DNA of 64,000 nt from [Clostridium] celerecrescens 18A (GCF_002797975.1 NZ_PGET01000001.1:1488001-1552000), one strand, 5' to 3'; shown: positions 24,521 to 33,124, numbered from the stretch's first letter. Notes: generated from the letters alone by a model not told the origin. Program-made: numbers and translations.

Positions 24521-25426
24521 GTGAAATGTTTGGATTATGGAAGCTTTGAATGTCCTTACCAGGAAAGCAGGCTAAAAACAACGGAAAGTCTTGTGAACAG
24601 GGTAAGGGATGAAATCGTTGGAGAGACGCGGCAAAGACGGAATCTTGTCTGGCTTGAATTAAATGGCTGTTCTGGTAATACCATCTCTCTTTTGGACGGG
24701 CAAAATCCGGATTTTAAGTATCTGCTCACTCAAATGACCAATTTTACATACAGCAACAGCCTGATGAATTCTTATGGAAACAAGGCCATGGATCAGCTGT
24801 TCGACGTGATAGGAAGGGATTATATCCTTGCCGTGGAAGGTGCCGTATCTTTAAAGGACAACGGTTCTTATAATATCATCGGCCGGCACAACGGCAGGGA
24901 GATTACCGGGTATGAAGCGGTTAAAAGATTGGGGGAACAGGCGGCCCATGTGATTGCAGTAGGAGCCTGCGCTTCACACGGAGGCGTGTCGGCGGCAAGA
25001 CCCAATCCAACCCAGTGTGTGGGAGTACAAGAGGTTTTGCAGAGAAAAGTGATTAAATTAACAGGCTGTCCGTGTCATCCGGACTGGTTTATGGGGACAC
25101 TGGCCTATCTGATATTATATGGGGACCCCCCGCTTGATAGCAGGGACCGTCCCTTGATGTTTTACAGCATTACCATTCACGACAGATGTCCAAGGAGATC
25201 TTATTTTGACAGCGGTATCTTTGCAACGAAGCTCGGGCAGGAAACCTGTATGTACATGATGGGCTGTAAAGGTCCGGTTACCCAGATCGACTGTCCCATT
25301 CGACAATGGAATGGGCATGTCAACTGGCCCATAGGAGATGATTCGCCCTGCATCGGATGTGCTCAGTTTGGATTTCCTGATGCAATGGAGCCTTTTATTA
25401 CCTATGACACCATGAGAGGGGAGTAG
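24521..25426 (+). CDS. [NiFe] hydrogenase small subunit, atypical proximal cluster
   Basis: 301 residues from GTG 24521. The start is uncertain: ATG 24452 would overlap the previous gene by 64 bp without an RBS, and TTG 24518 is possible. The small subunit carries the Fe-S chain between active site and electron partner. The proximal-cluster motif reads LNGCSGNTISLL (about residues 48-59), where the usual second Cys is Asn. GACASHGG and GCPCHPDWF supply the other ligands. The C-terminus has medial and distal ligands in IHDRCPRRSYF, ETCMYMMGCKGP, IDCPIRQWN and SPCIGCAQFGFPD. No twin-arginine signal or membrane anchor is seen, so it is predicted cytoplasmic. Confidence 0.88.
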   Translation: MKCLDYGSFECPYQESRLKTTESLVNRVRDEIVGETRQRRNLVWLELNGCSGNTISLLDGQNPDFKYLLTQMTNFTYSNSLMNSYGNKAMDQLFDVIGRDYILAVEGAVSLKDNGSYNIIGRHNGREITGYEAVKRLGEQAAHVIAVGACASHGGVSAARPNPTQCVGVQEVLQRKVIKLTGCPCHPDWFMGTLAYLILYGDPPLDSRDRPLMFYSITIHDRCPRRSYFDSGIFATKLGQETCMYMMGCKGPVTQIDCPIRQWNGHVNWPIGDDSPCIGCAQFGFPDAMEPFITYDTMRGE

Positions 25427-25428
25427 AT

Positions 25429-26805
25429 ATGGCGGAGAGAATAACCATCAATCCTGTTACCCGAATCAGCGGCTTCATGGAAATTGATGCCGATATCGAA
25501 GAGCGGTCAGTGGTGGATGCAAAAATGAGAGGTTTGATGTTCCGTGGATTTGAAAAAATGCTTCAGGGCAGAAGTCCTTTTGATGCTGTTTATTTTACAC
25601 AGCGCATCTGCGGTATCTGTTCAACCGCACATTCCATGGCTTCTGCTCTTGCTCTGGAAGAAGCATTGAACATTGTCCCCTCTGAACAGGGAAGGTATGT
25701 AAGGGACCTTCTTCATGCCTGCGAATTCCTGCAAAATCATCTAAGGCATTTTTACCAGTTTACCTTGCCGGATTTTGTTAAGCTGCCTGAGGATTATCCG
25801 CTGTTTAAGACAGATCACAATGATTACAGGCTACCAAAGAACATAAACGATAAAATGGTAAACGATTATTTTGAATCCCTTCAGTTCAGCAGGGCTGCGC
25901 ATCAGATGCTGGCCATTCTTGGAGGAAAGGTTCCTCATAATCACGGAATATTCATTGGAGGGATCACTTCGCCGATATCTGCAGATAAGATCATTACCAT
26001 AAAATCAATCCTATATAACATAGGACAGTTCATCATTGAAAAAATGGTTCCGGACGTATACACAATTGGTACCTTTTATCCAGAGTATTATCATTACGGT
26101 GGAGGCTATGGCAACTTACTGACCTATGGAAGCTTTAACCATTATAAAAATTTGGGGACGCTCTATGTGGATCCTCTTGTTTATTCCAATGGACAGACAT
26201 CCCCCTTTGATCCTGTACTTATAACCCAGGAAGACGAATACGCCTGGTTCAATGAAAATGATGAACCGGACAGAAATAAATCCCAGGCATATTCCTGGAT
26301 AAAAGCGCCGAGATACAATAATATCCCTTATGAGGTAGGGCCGCTGGCAAGGCAGTGGCTCTCCGGCGAGTACAGAAATGGGATCTCTGCCATGGACCGG
26401 ACCATTGCAAGAGTGCTGGAAGCTAAGAAAATTGTGGAAATCATGCAAACCCTTATAGATAATCTGATCCCGGGAGTATCCATGCAGAGGGAAAATGAGA
26501 TTCCTGTGCAGGCATCGGGAAAAGGACTGGTGGATACGACACGGGGAGCCCTGGGCCATTGGCTGTATATTGACAACAGTAAGATAGCCTTTTACCAGAT
26601 CATAACCCCGTCTGCATGGAATTTGTCAACACAGACAAATGGAATGAAGGGAACCGGAGAACAGGCACTGATGGGGGTACCTGTGAAAGATGTAACTACA
26701 CCTGTGGAGATCGGAAGGATCATACGGTCGTTTGATCCCTGCGTGTCCTGTGCTACCCATGTTTTCTTAAGCGGGAAGTATATGAATACAATTCAGGTTG
26801 TGTGA
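25429..26805 (+). CDS. [NiFe] hydrogenase large subunit
   Basis: 458 residues, 2 bp after the small subunit. It binds the NiFe(CN)2CO center. The L1 motif is RICGIC (Cys61, Cys64) and the L2 motif is DPCVSCATH (Cys438, Cys441), giving all four ligands. A 14-residue tail follows His444 (VFLSGKYMNTIQVV), marking a precursor that needs the maturation protease encoded at the start of this operon. The N-terminal signature is TRISGF rather than the common TRIEGH, an unusual change next to the active site. It is a complete gene in a group 1-like heterodimer. HypB-HypF needed for cofactor assembly are not in the element and must come from elsewhere. Confidence 0.93.
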   Translation: MAERITINPVTRISGFMEIDADIEERSVVDAKMRGLMFRGFEKMLQGRSPFDAVYFTQRICGICSTAHSMASALALEEALNIVPSEQGRYVRDLLHACEFLQNHLRHFYQFTLPDFVKLPEDYPLFKTDHNDYRLPKNINDKMVNDYFESLQFSRAAHQMLAILGGKVPHNHGIFIGGITSPISADKIITIKSILYNIGQFIIEKMVPDVYTIGTFYPEYYHYGGGYGNLLTYGSFNHYKNLGTLYVDPLVYSNGQTSPFDPVLITQEDEYAWFNENDEPDRNKSQAYSWIKAPRYNNIPYEVGPLARQWLSGEYRNGISAMDRTIARVLEAKKIVEIMQTLIDNLIPGVSMQRENEIPVQASGKGLVDTTRGALGHWLYIDNSKIAFYQIITPSAWNLSTQTNGMKGTGEQALMGVPVKDVTTPVEIGRIIRSFDPCVSCATHVFLSGKYMNTIQVV

Positions 26806-26954
26806 AGCTCTTCCATAAGAGCCTGTTTTTGGTCATTCGGGCAGGAAAGCTGCTGGATATATTGAAGGACAGCCTGACTATGCAGGAGTGCAGCTTTTTT
26901 TCTCAATTCTTTTCTGTCTTCTTCTGTTTTGGGCTGATATACGATCATATTCAT
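26793..26954 (-). CDS. Small protein divergent from the recombinase (candidate control factor)
   Basis: 53 residues on the minus strand from ATG 26954, starting MNMIVYQPKTEEDRKELRKK and rich in charged residues, predicted mostly helical, ending in an acidic tail. An in-frame ATG at 27002 would add 16 residues. The reading frame converges on and overlaps the end of the hydrogenase large-subunit gene by 13 bp. It is divergently arranged with the recombinase gene about 110 bp away. I recognise no family. Position and size resemble recombination directionality factors of serine integrases, but that role is only a hypothesis. Confidence 0.5.
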   Translation of the reverse strand: MNMIVYQPKTEEDRKELRKKAALLHSQAVLQYIQQLSCPNDQKQALMEELHTT

Positions 26955-27066
26955 AACACGGACCTGATATAGACTGTTATTATAATGTATGTTGCCTCCC
27001 ATGTCCTGTATGTTTGGATTAAGGGAGCGGAACGCAGCGCTATGCTTTAGTGAGGAGGAAGATTGG

Positions 27067-28752
27067 GTGGAAGCCGGGATAGAAAGGTTTGCGATTTATT
27101 CAAGAAAATCAAAATTTACCGGAAAAGGAGAGAGCATCGGAAACCAGATCGAGCTGTGCAGACAATACATTTCAGCACATTATGGAGCGTGTTTCGCTGA
27201 CAGCGCCTGTGTATATGAGGATGAGGGGTTTTCCGGAGGAAACCTTGAACGGCCTCAGTTCAAAGTCATGATGCAGGAAGCAAAAAAAAAGAAATTTACG
27301 GCGGTCGTATGCTACCGTCTTGACCGTATAAGCCGTAATATCGGTGATTTTGCAAATCTGATCGAAGAGCTTAATGAACTTCATATTTCCTTTATATCCA
27401 TAAAAGAGCAATTTGACACATCCTCACCCATGGGGCGGGCCATGATGTACATTGCTTCTGTTTTCTCTCAACTGGAGAGAGAGACAATCGCGGAGCGCAT
27501 CCGGGATAATATGCTGGAGCTCTCTAAAAGCGGAAGATGGCTGGGAGGGAATACGCCTACGGGTTATACGTCGGAGAGCGTATCCTCCGTGACCATAGAC
27601 GGTAAGGTGAAAAAAGCATTTAAGCTAAAGATGATTCCGGAAGAGGCAAATCTTGTCAAGTTGATTTTTGAGAAATTCTTAGAAACAGGTTCACTGACTC
27701 AGACGGAAACCTATTTGCTCCAAAATGGTCATAGGACAAAATATGGCCGCCTATTCAGCCGCTTTGCAATAAAAGGAATATTGACCAATCCGGTTTATAT
27801 GATCGCAGATCAGGAGGCCTATGAGTATTTACGGGAAAAGAATGTGGATCTGTTTGCAGAAAGAGAAGCCTTTGACGGAAACCATGGAGTGATTGCATAT
27901 AACCGTACCCTTCAAAGGGCCGGAAAAACTCACGAGATGAAAGTTATGGAAGAATGGATCGTGGCAGTTGGAAAGCATAAGGGAGTGATATCCGGCTCCA
28001 TGTGGGTCAATGTTCAGATGCAGCTGGAGCAAAATAAATCAAAAAATTACCGGAAACCCCGCAGTAATGTGGCGTTGCTGTCCGGAATCCTCTTTTGTGG
28101 CGGCTGCGGCGGTTATATGCGTCCAAAGCTGTCAGGCCGGTACAATGACGAAGGGGAACAGATCTATTCTTATTTATGCACCATGAAGGAAAAAAGCCGT
28201 ATGAAATGCTGCGGAATGAAGAACGTAAATGGAAATATGCTGGATCAGATGGTCCTGGAAGAAATCAAAAAGATATCTGTGGATTGGAGTGAATTTCAAA
28301 AGCAGCTTTGCCGGAGCAAAAAGGCAGTGGAAGAAAGCAAAGAGGAAGTGGAATGGGATAAATCCCGTTTAAAGGATGAACTGAAGAATATGGAAGGAGA
28401 AATAACCGGACTGGTGGCCTCCCTTGGAAAAGCCGGAGGGACCGGGGCGGAAGGATATATCATACAGCAGATCGAAGGGCTTCATAAAAGAAAAGGGGAA
28501 ATGGCACAGCGGTTATGGGAGCTTTCCCTTGACGTAGGAAATAAAGAGCTTTCCGATTCGGAATTACAGTTCATAAAGCAGACCCTGTCTTCCTTTCAAC
28601 ATGTGATCAGCCTTATGGATGTCCGGCAAAGGCGGGCAGCGGTCCGCACTTTTGTGGATAAGGTCATATGGGATGGTGAGAATGTTCATCTGTATCTGTT
28701 TGGCTCGAAGGTGCCTGAATTACCAGAGCCGCAAGGTGACTATAGCAAATGA
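27067..28752 (+). CDS. Large serine recombinase (SpoIVCA-like)
   Basis: 561 residues from GTG 27067, with GAGGAGG 7 bp upstream; ATG 26989 is in frame but has no RBS. The N-terminal resolvase domain has RFAIYSRKS with the catalytic Ser at residue 15, then DEGFSGGNLERPQF, YRLDRISRN and FSQLERETIAERIRDNM. A recombinase domain follows (about 150-270, LGGNTPTGYTSE, TKYGRLFSRFAIKGILTNPVY). A zinc ribbon (CGGCGGYMRPK...CCGMKN, about 345-390) and a coiled coil (about 410-500) complete the architecture. It is the enzyme expected to excise the element from sigK. Its TGA stop (28750-28752) lies in the right junction, so excision can replace it. Confidence 0.94.
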   Translation: MEAGIERFAIYSRKSKFTGKGESIGNQIELCRQYISAHYGACFADSACVYEDEGFSGGNLERPQFKVMMQEAKKKKFTAVVCYRLDRISRNIGDFANLIEELNELHISFISIKEQFDTSSPMGRAMMYIASVFSQLERETIAERIRDNMLELSKSGRWLGGNTPTGYTSESVSSVTIDGKVKKAFKLKMIPEEANLVKLIFEKFLETGSLTQTETYLLQNGHRTKYGRLFSRFAIKGILTNPVYMIADQEAYEYLREKNVDLFAEREAFDGNHGVIAYNRTLQRAGKTHEMKVMEEWIVAVGKHKGVISGSMWVNVQMQLEQNKSKNYRKPRSNVALLSGILFCGGCGGYMRPKLSGRYNDEGEQIYSYLCTMKEKSRMKCCGMKNVNGNMLDQMVLEEIKKISVDWSEFQKQLCRSKKAVEESKEEVEWDKSRLKDELKNMEGEITGLVASLGKAGGTGAEGYIIQQIEGLHKRKGEMAQRLWELSLDVGNKELSDSELQFIKQTLSSFQHVISLMDVRQRRAAVRTFVDKVIWDGENVHLYLFGSKVPELPEPQGDYSK

Positions 28753-28759
28753 AATCCTA
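28748..28759 (+). other. Right junction (attR) of the sigK intervening element
   Basis: AATGAAATCCTA, read AAT GAA ATC CTA in the sigK frame. The same bases contain the recombinase stop TGA in another frame. See the left junction at 23015-23026. Confidence 0.85.
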
Positions 28760-29116
28760 ATGCTTCTTCGTGCAAACAAGAAATATTCAAAAGAGGTTTC
28801 TTTGTTTGAACCCATTGGCGTAGACAAGGATGGAGAGACTGTAAGTTTAGTAGATGTCATTGAAATGGAAAATAAGGAGACTCTGGAATCTATAATTTTA
28901 AAACAGGATATTAAGGAACTGTATGAGGCCTTTGACAGTTGCCTTAAGGAAAATGAAAAAACCATAATCGGAATGAGGTACGGTCTCCATGGAGGGAAGG
29001 AGTATACACAGCGGGAGATTGCGGATGTCATGGGGATATCCAGATCCTACGTATCCAGGCTGGAAAAAAAGGCTTTGGAGCGGTTAAGAGACGAACTTAA
29101 AAAGAATTGTATTTAA
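28751..29116 (+). CDS. sigK: Sigma-K C-terminal half
   Basis: Codons 90 onward of sigK: 121 residues, EILMLLRANKKYSKEVSLFEP to a TAA stop. They contain regions 3 and 4, including the -35 recognition helix YTQREIADVMGISRSYVSRLEKKALERL. There is no start codon or RBS of its own at the junction; an ORF reading in from 28619 is only antisense-like overlap with the recombinase. Joined to the N-terminal half it gives 210 residues, close to mature sigma-K. It becomes expressed only after the element leaves. Confidence 0.94.
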   Translation, partial: EILMLLRANKKYSKEVSLFEPIGVDKDGETVSLVDVIEMENKETLESIILKQDIKELYEAFDSCLKENEKTIIGMRYGLHGGKEYTQREIADVMGISRSYVSRLEKKALERLRDELKKNCI

Positions 29117-29160
29117 AAAGAAGCATTATTAAATTGTCCCATCTCTGATGGTTTAGTAAA

Positions 29161-29203
29161 AAGTCTGGGAGGCCCGATAAACAGGGCGTTCCGGACTTCT
29201 TTG
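29161..29203 (+). terminator. Probable terminator of sigK
   Basis: AAGTCTGG...CCGGACTT with an inner GGCCC/AGGGC pairing, followed by the T-rich CTTTGCTGTCTT. The 304-bp gap 29117-29420 also holds the promoter of the peptide transporter and an AT-rich leader with nothing else recognised. Confidence 0.5.
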
Positions 29204-29275
29204 CTGTCTTGTGACAGTGCGTTATCCGGTCAGGGTGTTCTTATCAGGACTTAATGCAGATTGTAATTAATATGG

Positions 29276-29304
29276 TTGACAAAAAAACGAAATCATAATA
29301 CTAT
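29276..29304 (+). promoter_or_regulatory. Sigma-A promoter of the peptide transporter
   Basis: TTGACA 29276-29281, 17-bp spacer, TACTAT 29299-29304; start near 29311. Confidence 0.7.
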
Positions 29305-29420
29305 GTAAAAAAGGATATTTCATACTAAACATATATGTATTCTTTAATATAAGAAATGCGTACAATGCGCAGGACAAATATCTGAGAAAATTTTATGTTT
29401 ATTTAAGGAGGAGGACATTT

Positions 29421-31103
29421 ATGAAAAAAGTAGTCTTTCAAAAACTGCATAAGGTAATTGGAGCTATGCTAGTTTTCGGCATGGTGGTATCTCTTGCGGC
29501 CTGTGCAAAGTCAAATTCCAATCCGGGAGCTGAGAGTCCGGTTAAGGGTAATGCGGCAGAGGATAATTCCGCAAAGGGTGAGAATACGGAGGATAAGATC
29601 GTTAATATCGGAATGACCGATTCTATCAGCAGCGTTAACCCACTGTTGATGGATGCAACTGAGATCATGAAGACCTCCACGGCAATGGAATTCCTGCCTC
29701 TTGTTGAATTAAACAGCAATCTGGAGTTTGAGGGTATGCTGGCTTCTTCTATTACTACGGAAGACAATATACATTTTACGGTAAATATTGATCCGGGCGC
29801 AAACTGGTCCGACGGTCAGCCAGTAACTGCAGATGACGTCGCATACACTGTTCTTAAGCTCTCAAGCCCCGTCCGTGCCAATGCAAGCATGGCGCTCTAT
29901 GCCATTGAAGGCGTGGGCGACGACGGTTTTTCAGAGGCGGGAGCAACGGAGATATCCGGCGTTAAGGCAATCGACAATAAAACCGTCGAATTCACGACCA
30001 AATATCAGATGGCCCTTACCACCTTTCAGAATACATATGGACGCTATATACTGACACTGCCCAAACATGTACTTGAGAGCGTGGCGGATGAGGACCTGGC
30101 AGGTTATGACTGGTTCAACGCTCCGACGGTAGTTAACGGACCCTACCGCATCACAGCCGTTGATTTGCAGCATTATGTATCCTATGAGGCAAATGAAGCA
30201 TACTGGAAGGGCGCTCCAAAGATTAACAGGTTAAATATCAAGATCGTACCTGCGGCACAATTGCTGACAGGGCTGCAATCAGGAGAGATTGATTTTGTGC
30301 AGCAGACCACTGGTAACATCCTGCAGGAGGATTATGCCAGCGTAGAAGCCCTTGCGAATGTGACTGTCAACTATGGTGCCCCTGTCATCAACCAGTCGAT
30401 CTTCTTTAATACCACCACGGTAACGGATCCCCGCATCCGTCAGGCGATTTTGTATGGAATTGACCGCCCTTCCATAATAACAGGACTGTTAAACGGAAAA
30501 GGCGAAGTGGTTGACGGCTTCCTGTCCAGTGCGGGACCTTTTTATGACGAGGGCCTGACACCTACTGTTTACGATCCGGAAAAAGCGAAAGAATTAGTCG
30601 CTAAGGCAGTCGCAGACGGTTGGGATGCTTCAAGGACATTAAGCTTCTATGTAAACAGCGGTGACTCCACTTTCTGTCAGGCCGCAGATTACATTGCTGC
30701 GAAGCTGCAGGAAATCGGACTCAAGATTCAGGTGACAACCGTGGACTTATCCAGCTTAATGACTAAAGCGGGAAATAAGGATTTCGATTTGCTGGCAGTG
30801 CAGTATACCTATGCACCGGTAGATCCTTTCCCGGACGTTAACTGGTTATTATCTGCGGACGGCTGGACCGGCTATGTGAATGATACCGTAACTCAGGCCC
30901 TGGCGGCGACCCAGGCCACCAGTGATATGAATGAAATCAAGAAGGAATATCGAAAGATCGATACCGTCATGCAGCAGGAGGCCCCAATGATTTCTACCTA
31001 TATCATAAGTGCAATCGGAGCTGTGAATAAAAGGGTGGAGAATGCGACGCCGGATGTATATGGCTCTTTTAATAATATCCAAGAATGGGATGTGACACAA
31101 TGA
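29421..31103 (+). CDS. Oligopeptide/dipeptide ABC transporter substrate-binding lipoprotein
   Basis: 560 residues. It has a lipoprotein signal peptide with lipobox VSLAAC (cleavage before Cys about 28) and a Ser/Asn/Glu-rich linker, then the SBP_bac_5 fold (PF00496). Typical segments are WSDGQPVTADDVAYTVLKL (about residue 130), NKTVEFTTKY, GPYRITAVD and DPRIRQAILYGIDRP. It captures peptides or a related solute outside the membrane for the OppDFBC-type components encoded next. RBS AAGGAGGAGG. It overlaps the ATPase gene by 4 bp. The exact ligand cannot be read from sequence; nickel or dipeptide uptake are alternatives within the family. Confidence 0.9.
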   Translation: MKKVVFQKLHKVIGAMLVFGMVVSLAACAKSNSNPGAESPVKGNAAEDNSAKGENTEDKIVNIGMTDSISSVNPLLMDATEIMKTSTAMEFLPLVELNSNLEFEGMLASSITTEDNIHFTVNIDPGANWSDGQPVTADDVAYTVLKLSSPVRANASMALYAIEGVGDDGFSEAGATEISGVKAIDNKTVEFTTKYQMALTTFQNTYGRYILTLPKHVLESVADEDLAGYDWFNAPTVVNGPYRITAVDLQHYVSYEANEAYWKGAPKINRLNIKIVPAAQLLTGLQSGEIDFVQQTTGNILQEDYASVEALANVTVNYGAPVINQSIFFNTTTVTDPRIRQAILYGIDRPSIITGLLNGKGEVVDGFLSSAGPFYDEGLTPTVYDPEKAKELVAKAVADGWDASRTLSFYVNSGDSTFCQAADYIAAKLQEIGLKIQVTTVDLSSLMTKAGNKDFDLLAVQYTYAPVDPFPDVNWLLSADGWTGYVNDTVTQALAATQATSDMNEIKKEYRKIDTVMQQEAPMISTYIISAIGAVNKRVENATPDVYGSFNNIQEWDVTQ

Positions 31104-32101
31104 CACCGCTGCTGGAAGTAGATTCGCTGGAAATGGCGTTTTCCACCGGAGCCGGAGATATCAAATGCTTAGACAGGGTCAGCCTTCATGTAAATCAAGG
31201 CGAGATCCTGTGCATCGTTGGAGAATCCGGCTCCGGCAAGAGCGTTACCCTTCTGTCAGTCATGGGTCTGCTTGGAGAAAATGGTAAAATCACAGGAGGT
31301 AAGGTGGTCTTTGACGGGCAGGAACTGCTGAAACTGCCGGAGGAGGAATTGGACCGTATCCGAGGGAGTAAGATGACTATGATCTTTCAGGACGCCATGG
31401 CCAGCTTAAATCCGTTATTCACCATTGGGAACCAGATCATGGAAGCCATGCGGATTCATATGAACCTGGACAGGAAAACAGCGAAGGAACGGGCACTGCT
31501 CCTCCTGGATAAGGTGGGGCTTCCGGATCCTTCTTCTATTATGAACAAATATCCGCATACACTGTCTGGAGGAATGCGGCAACGGGCAATGATTGCCATG
31601 TCCCTTGCCTGTAATCCGAAGCTTCTCATAGCGGATGAGCCAACTACTGCGCTGGATGTTACGATTCAGGCACAGATTATGGAACTCTTAAGGAACTTAC
31701 GTGAGGAGCTTCATATGTCAATCATTTTAATTACCCATGACATGGGACTGGTAGCTGAAATGGCGGACCGGGTTATGGTTATGTATGCCGGACAGATTGT
31801 GGAGGAGGCTGGCGTTCTCGATTTGTTTAAGAAACCGGGTCACCCCTATACACAAGCTCTGCTGAAATCCATTCCAAGTATCAGAGATAAAGAAGAGAGA
31901 GAACTGCTTACGATTGAGGGTGCTGTTCCAGAGTTTTACGGTGAGATCACCGGCTGCCGCTTTGCAAACCGCTGCCCGTATATGGCCAATGGCTGTGATC
32001 TGGAGCAAAGTTTGGTTGAAATAGAAGATAGTCACGGGACAAGATGCTGGCGGGCGGAAGAAATCCGGGAGAGGAAGAAGCAAGCATCAGGAAGGAATTA
32101 A
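31100..32101 (+). CDS. Peptide ABC transporter ATP-binding protein (OppD/DppD)
   Basis: 333 residues from ATG 31100, overlapping the binding-protein stop as ATGA. Walker A GESGSGKSVTLLS, Q-loop MIFQDAMASLNPLFTIGNQI, signature LSGGMRQRAMIAMSL, Walker B KLLIADEPTTALD and switch His in ILITHD are intact. The C-terminal oligopeptide-transporter extension contains the cysteines of GCRFANRCPYMANGCD, typical of OppD/DppD, which can hold an Fe-S cluster. It pairs with the OppF-type ATPase 3 bp downstream. Confidence 0.92.
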   Translation: MTPLLEVDSLEMAFSTGAGDIKCLDRVSLHVNQGEILCIVGESGSGKSVTLLSVMGLLGENGKITGGKVVFDGQELLKLPEEELDRIRGSKMTMIFQDAMASLNPLFTIGNQIMEAMRIHMNLDRKTAKERALLLLDKVGLPDPSSIMNKYPHTLSGGMRQRAMIAMSLACNPKLLIADEPTTALDVTIQAQIMELLRNLREELHMSIILITHDMGLVAEMADRVMVMYAGQIVEEAGVLDLFKKPGHPYTQALLKSIPSIRDKEERELLTIEGAVPEFYGEITGCRFANRCPYMANGCDLEQSLVEIEDSHGTRCWRAEEIRERKKQASGRN

Positions 32102-32104
32102 CAA

Positions 32105-33124
32105 ATGCAAAAGGAACGACAACCTCTGGCAGAGATAAAGGGATTGAAAAAATATTATCCGGTTCGTGACGGAATTATTCCCCATACAGTTGGGTTTATC
32201 CATGCTGTGAACGGTGTGGATTTTGAGCTATATCCGGGAGAAACTCTGGGACTGGTAGGTGAATCCGGCTGCGGCAAATCCACCATAGGGCGGCAGCTGG
32301 CCGCGTTAGAAACTCCCACAGAGGGCAGCATTGTCTATGATGGATATCCGTTCACGGACCGGTCAGCGGCTGGAATGAGACAAATCCGTACCCAGATACA
32401 AATGGTGTTTCAGGATCCTTATACCTCCCTTAATCCGAAAAAACGTATTTTTGAAACTCTATCCTACCCAATGCTGTATCATGGTGTCACTACAAAACAG
32501 AATATCCATAGGGAGGTTGACCGCCTGCTTGATATGGTGGGACTTCCGAAAAATACGAAGGGGCGTTATCCTCATGAGTTCTCCGGCGGGCAGCGGCAAA
32601 GGATCGGGATCGCAAGAGCCCTGTCTCTTAACCCCAGACTGGTCATCTGCGATGAGCCGGTCAGCGCCCTTGATGTATCAATACAGGCTCAGATTCTAAA
32701 TCTGCTTCGTGATCTGCAAAAGGAGCTAAAGCTTACCTATCTGTTTATCGGCCACGGTCTGGATGCGGTCAAATACATCAGTGACCGGATTGCCGTCATG
32801 TATCTTGGGAAGATTGTGGAGCTTGCGGATGCAAAGGAACTGTTTGAGAATCCGGTGCATCCTTATACGCAGGCATTATGCAGTGCCGCACCGATTCCAG
32901 ATCCTGAGGCCAGAGGCAGAAAAAGAGTGATATTGCAGGGAGAACTGCCTTCCAATAAGGATCTTCCTTCCGGCTGCAATTTTCACAGCCGGTGTCCCTA
33001 CGCCATAGAGGAATGCAAGCGATCGGAGCCGGCGTTGATTCAGGTCCAGCCTGGAAGCGGCCATCTGGCAGCCTGTCCGGTGCTGACCCTGAGGAAACGG
33101 CCAAAGGAGGATGCGAATGCTTAA
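32105..33124 (+). CDS. Peptide ABC transporter ATP-binding protein (OppF/DppF)
   Basis: 339 residues. Second ATPase of the transporter: Walker [17 protein letters not shown]-loop [16 protein letters not shown], signature [15 protein letters not shown], Walker [14 protein letters not shown]. The switch histidine is in FIGHGLD, where most relatives have SHD. The C-terminal cysteine motif [15 protein letters not shown] is present. It overlaps the first permease gene by 8 bp. Confidence 0.92.
   Translation: MQKERQPLAEIKGLKKYYPVRDGIIPHTVGFIHAVNGVDFELYPGETLGLVGESGCGKSTIGRQLAALETPTEGSIVYDGYPFTDRSAAGMRQIRTQIQMVFQDPYTSLNPKKRIFETLSYPMLYHGVTTKQNIHREVDRLLDMVGLPKNTKGRYPHEFSGGQRQRIGIARALSLNPRLVICDEPVSALDVSIQAQILNLLRDLQKELKLTYLFIGHGLDAVKYISDRIAVMYLGKIVELADAKELFENPVHPYTQALCSAAPIPDPEARGRKRVILQGELPSNKDLPSGCNFHSRCPYAIEECKRSEPALIQVQPGSGHLAACPVLTLRKRPKEDANA

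Larger units (their letters stand above)
23015..28747 (+). mobile_element. skin-like sigK intervening element carrying a [NiFe] hydrogenase
   Basis: A 5,733-bp insertion divides sigK between codons 89 and 90. Contents in order: a 16-bp hairpin, a possible small minus-strand ORF, a hydrogenase maturation protease, a HypA-like protein, a cytochrome b5-like protein, hydrogenase small and large subunits, a 53-codon minus-strand ORF, and a large serine recombinase ending at the right junction. Removing it rejoins CVEN with EILMLLRANKKY, the normal sigma-K sequence, without frameshift. No phage structural genes are present. Base composition looks like the host, suggesting long residence or amelioration. 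It should be excised in the mother cell, by analogy with B. subtilis and C. difficile skin; the cargo stays intact in vegetative cells and in the forespore genome. Confidence 0.9.

Noticed and set aside
26116..26559. 147-codon minus-strand ORF opposite the hydrogenase large subunit
   Set aside because: Antisense shadow; composition is unlike a protein and no RBS is present.
28619..28747. Upstream extension of the sigma-K C-terminal frame into the element
   Set aside because: It overlaps the end of the recombinase in another frame and has no RBS. The real start of this protein is the N-terminal half at 22751, joined by excision.
23015..28747. Reading the element as a prophage
   Set aside because: No capsid, tail, terminase, lysis or replication genes; only the recombinase and hydrogenase cargo are present.
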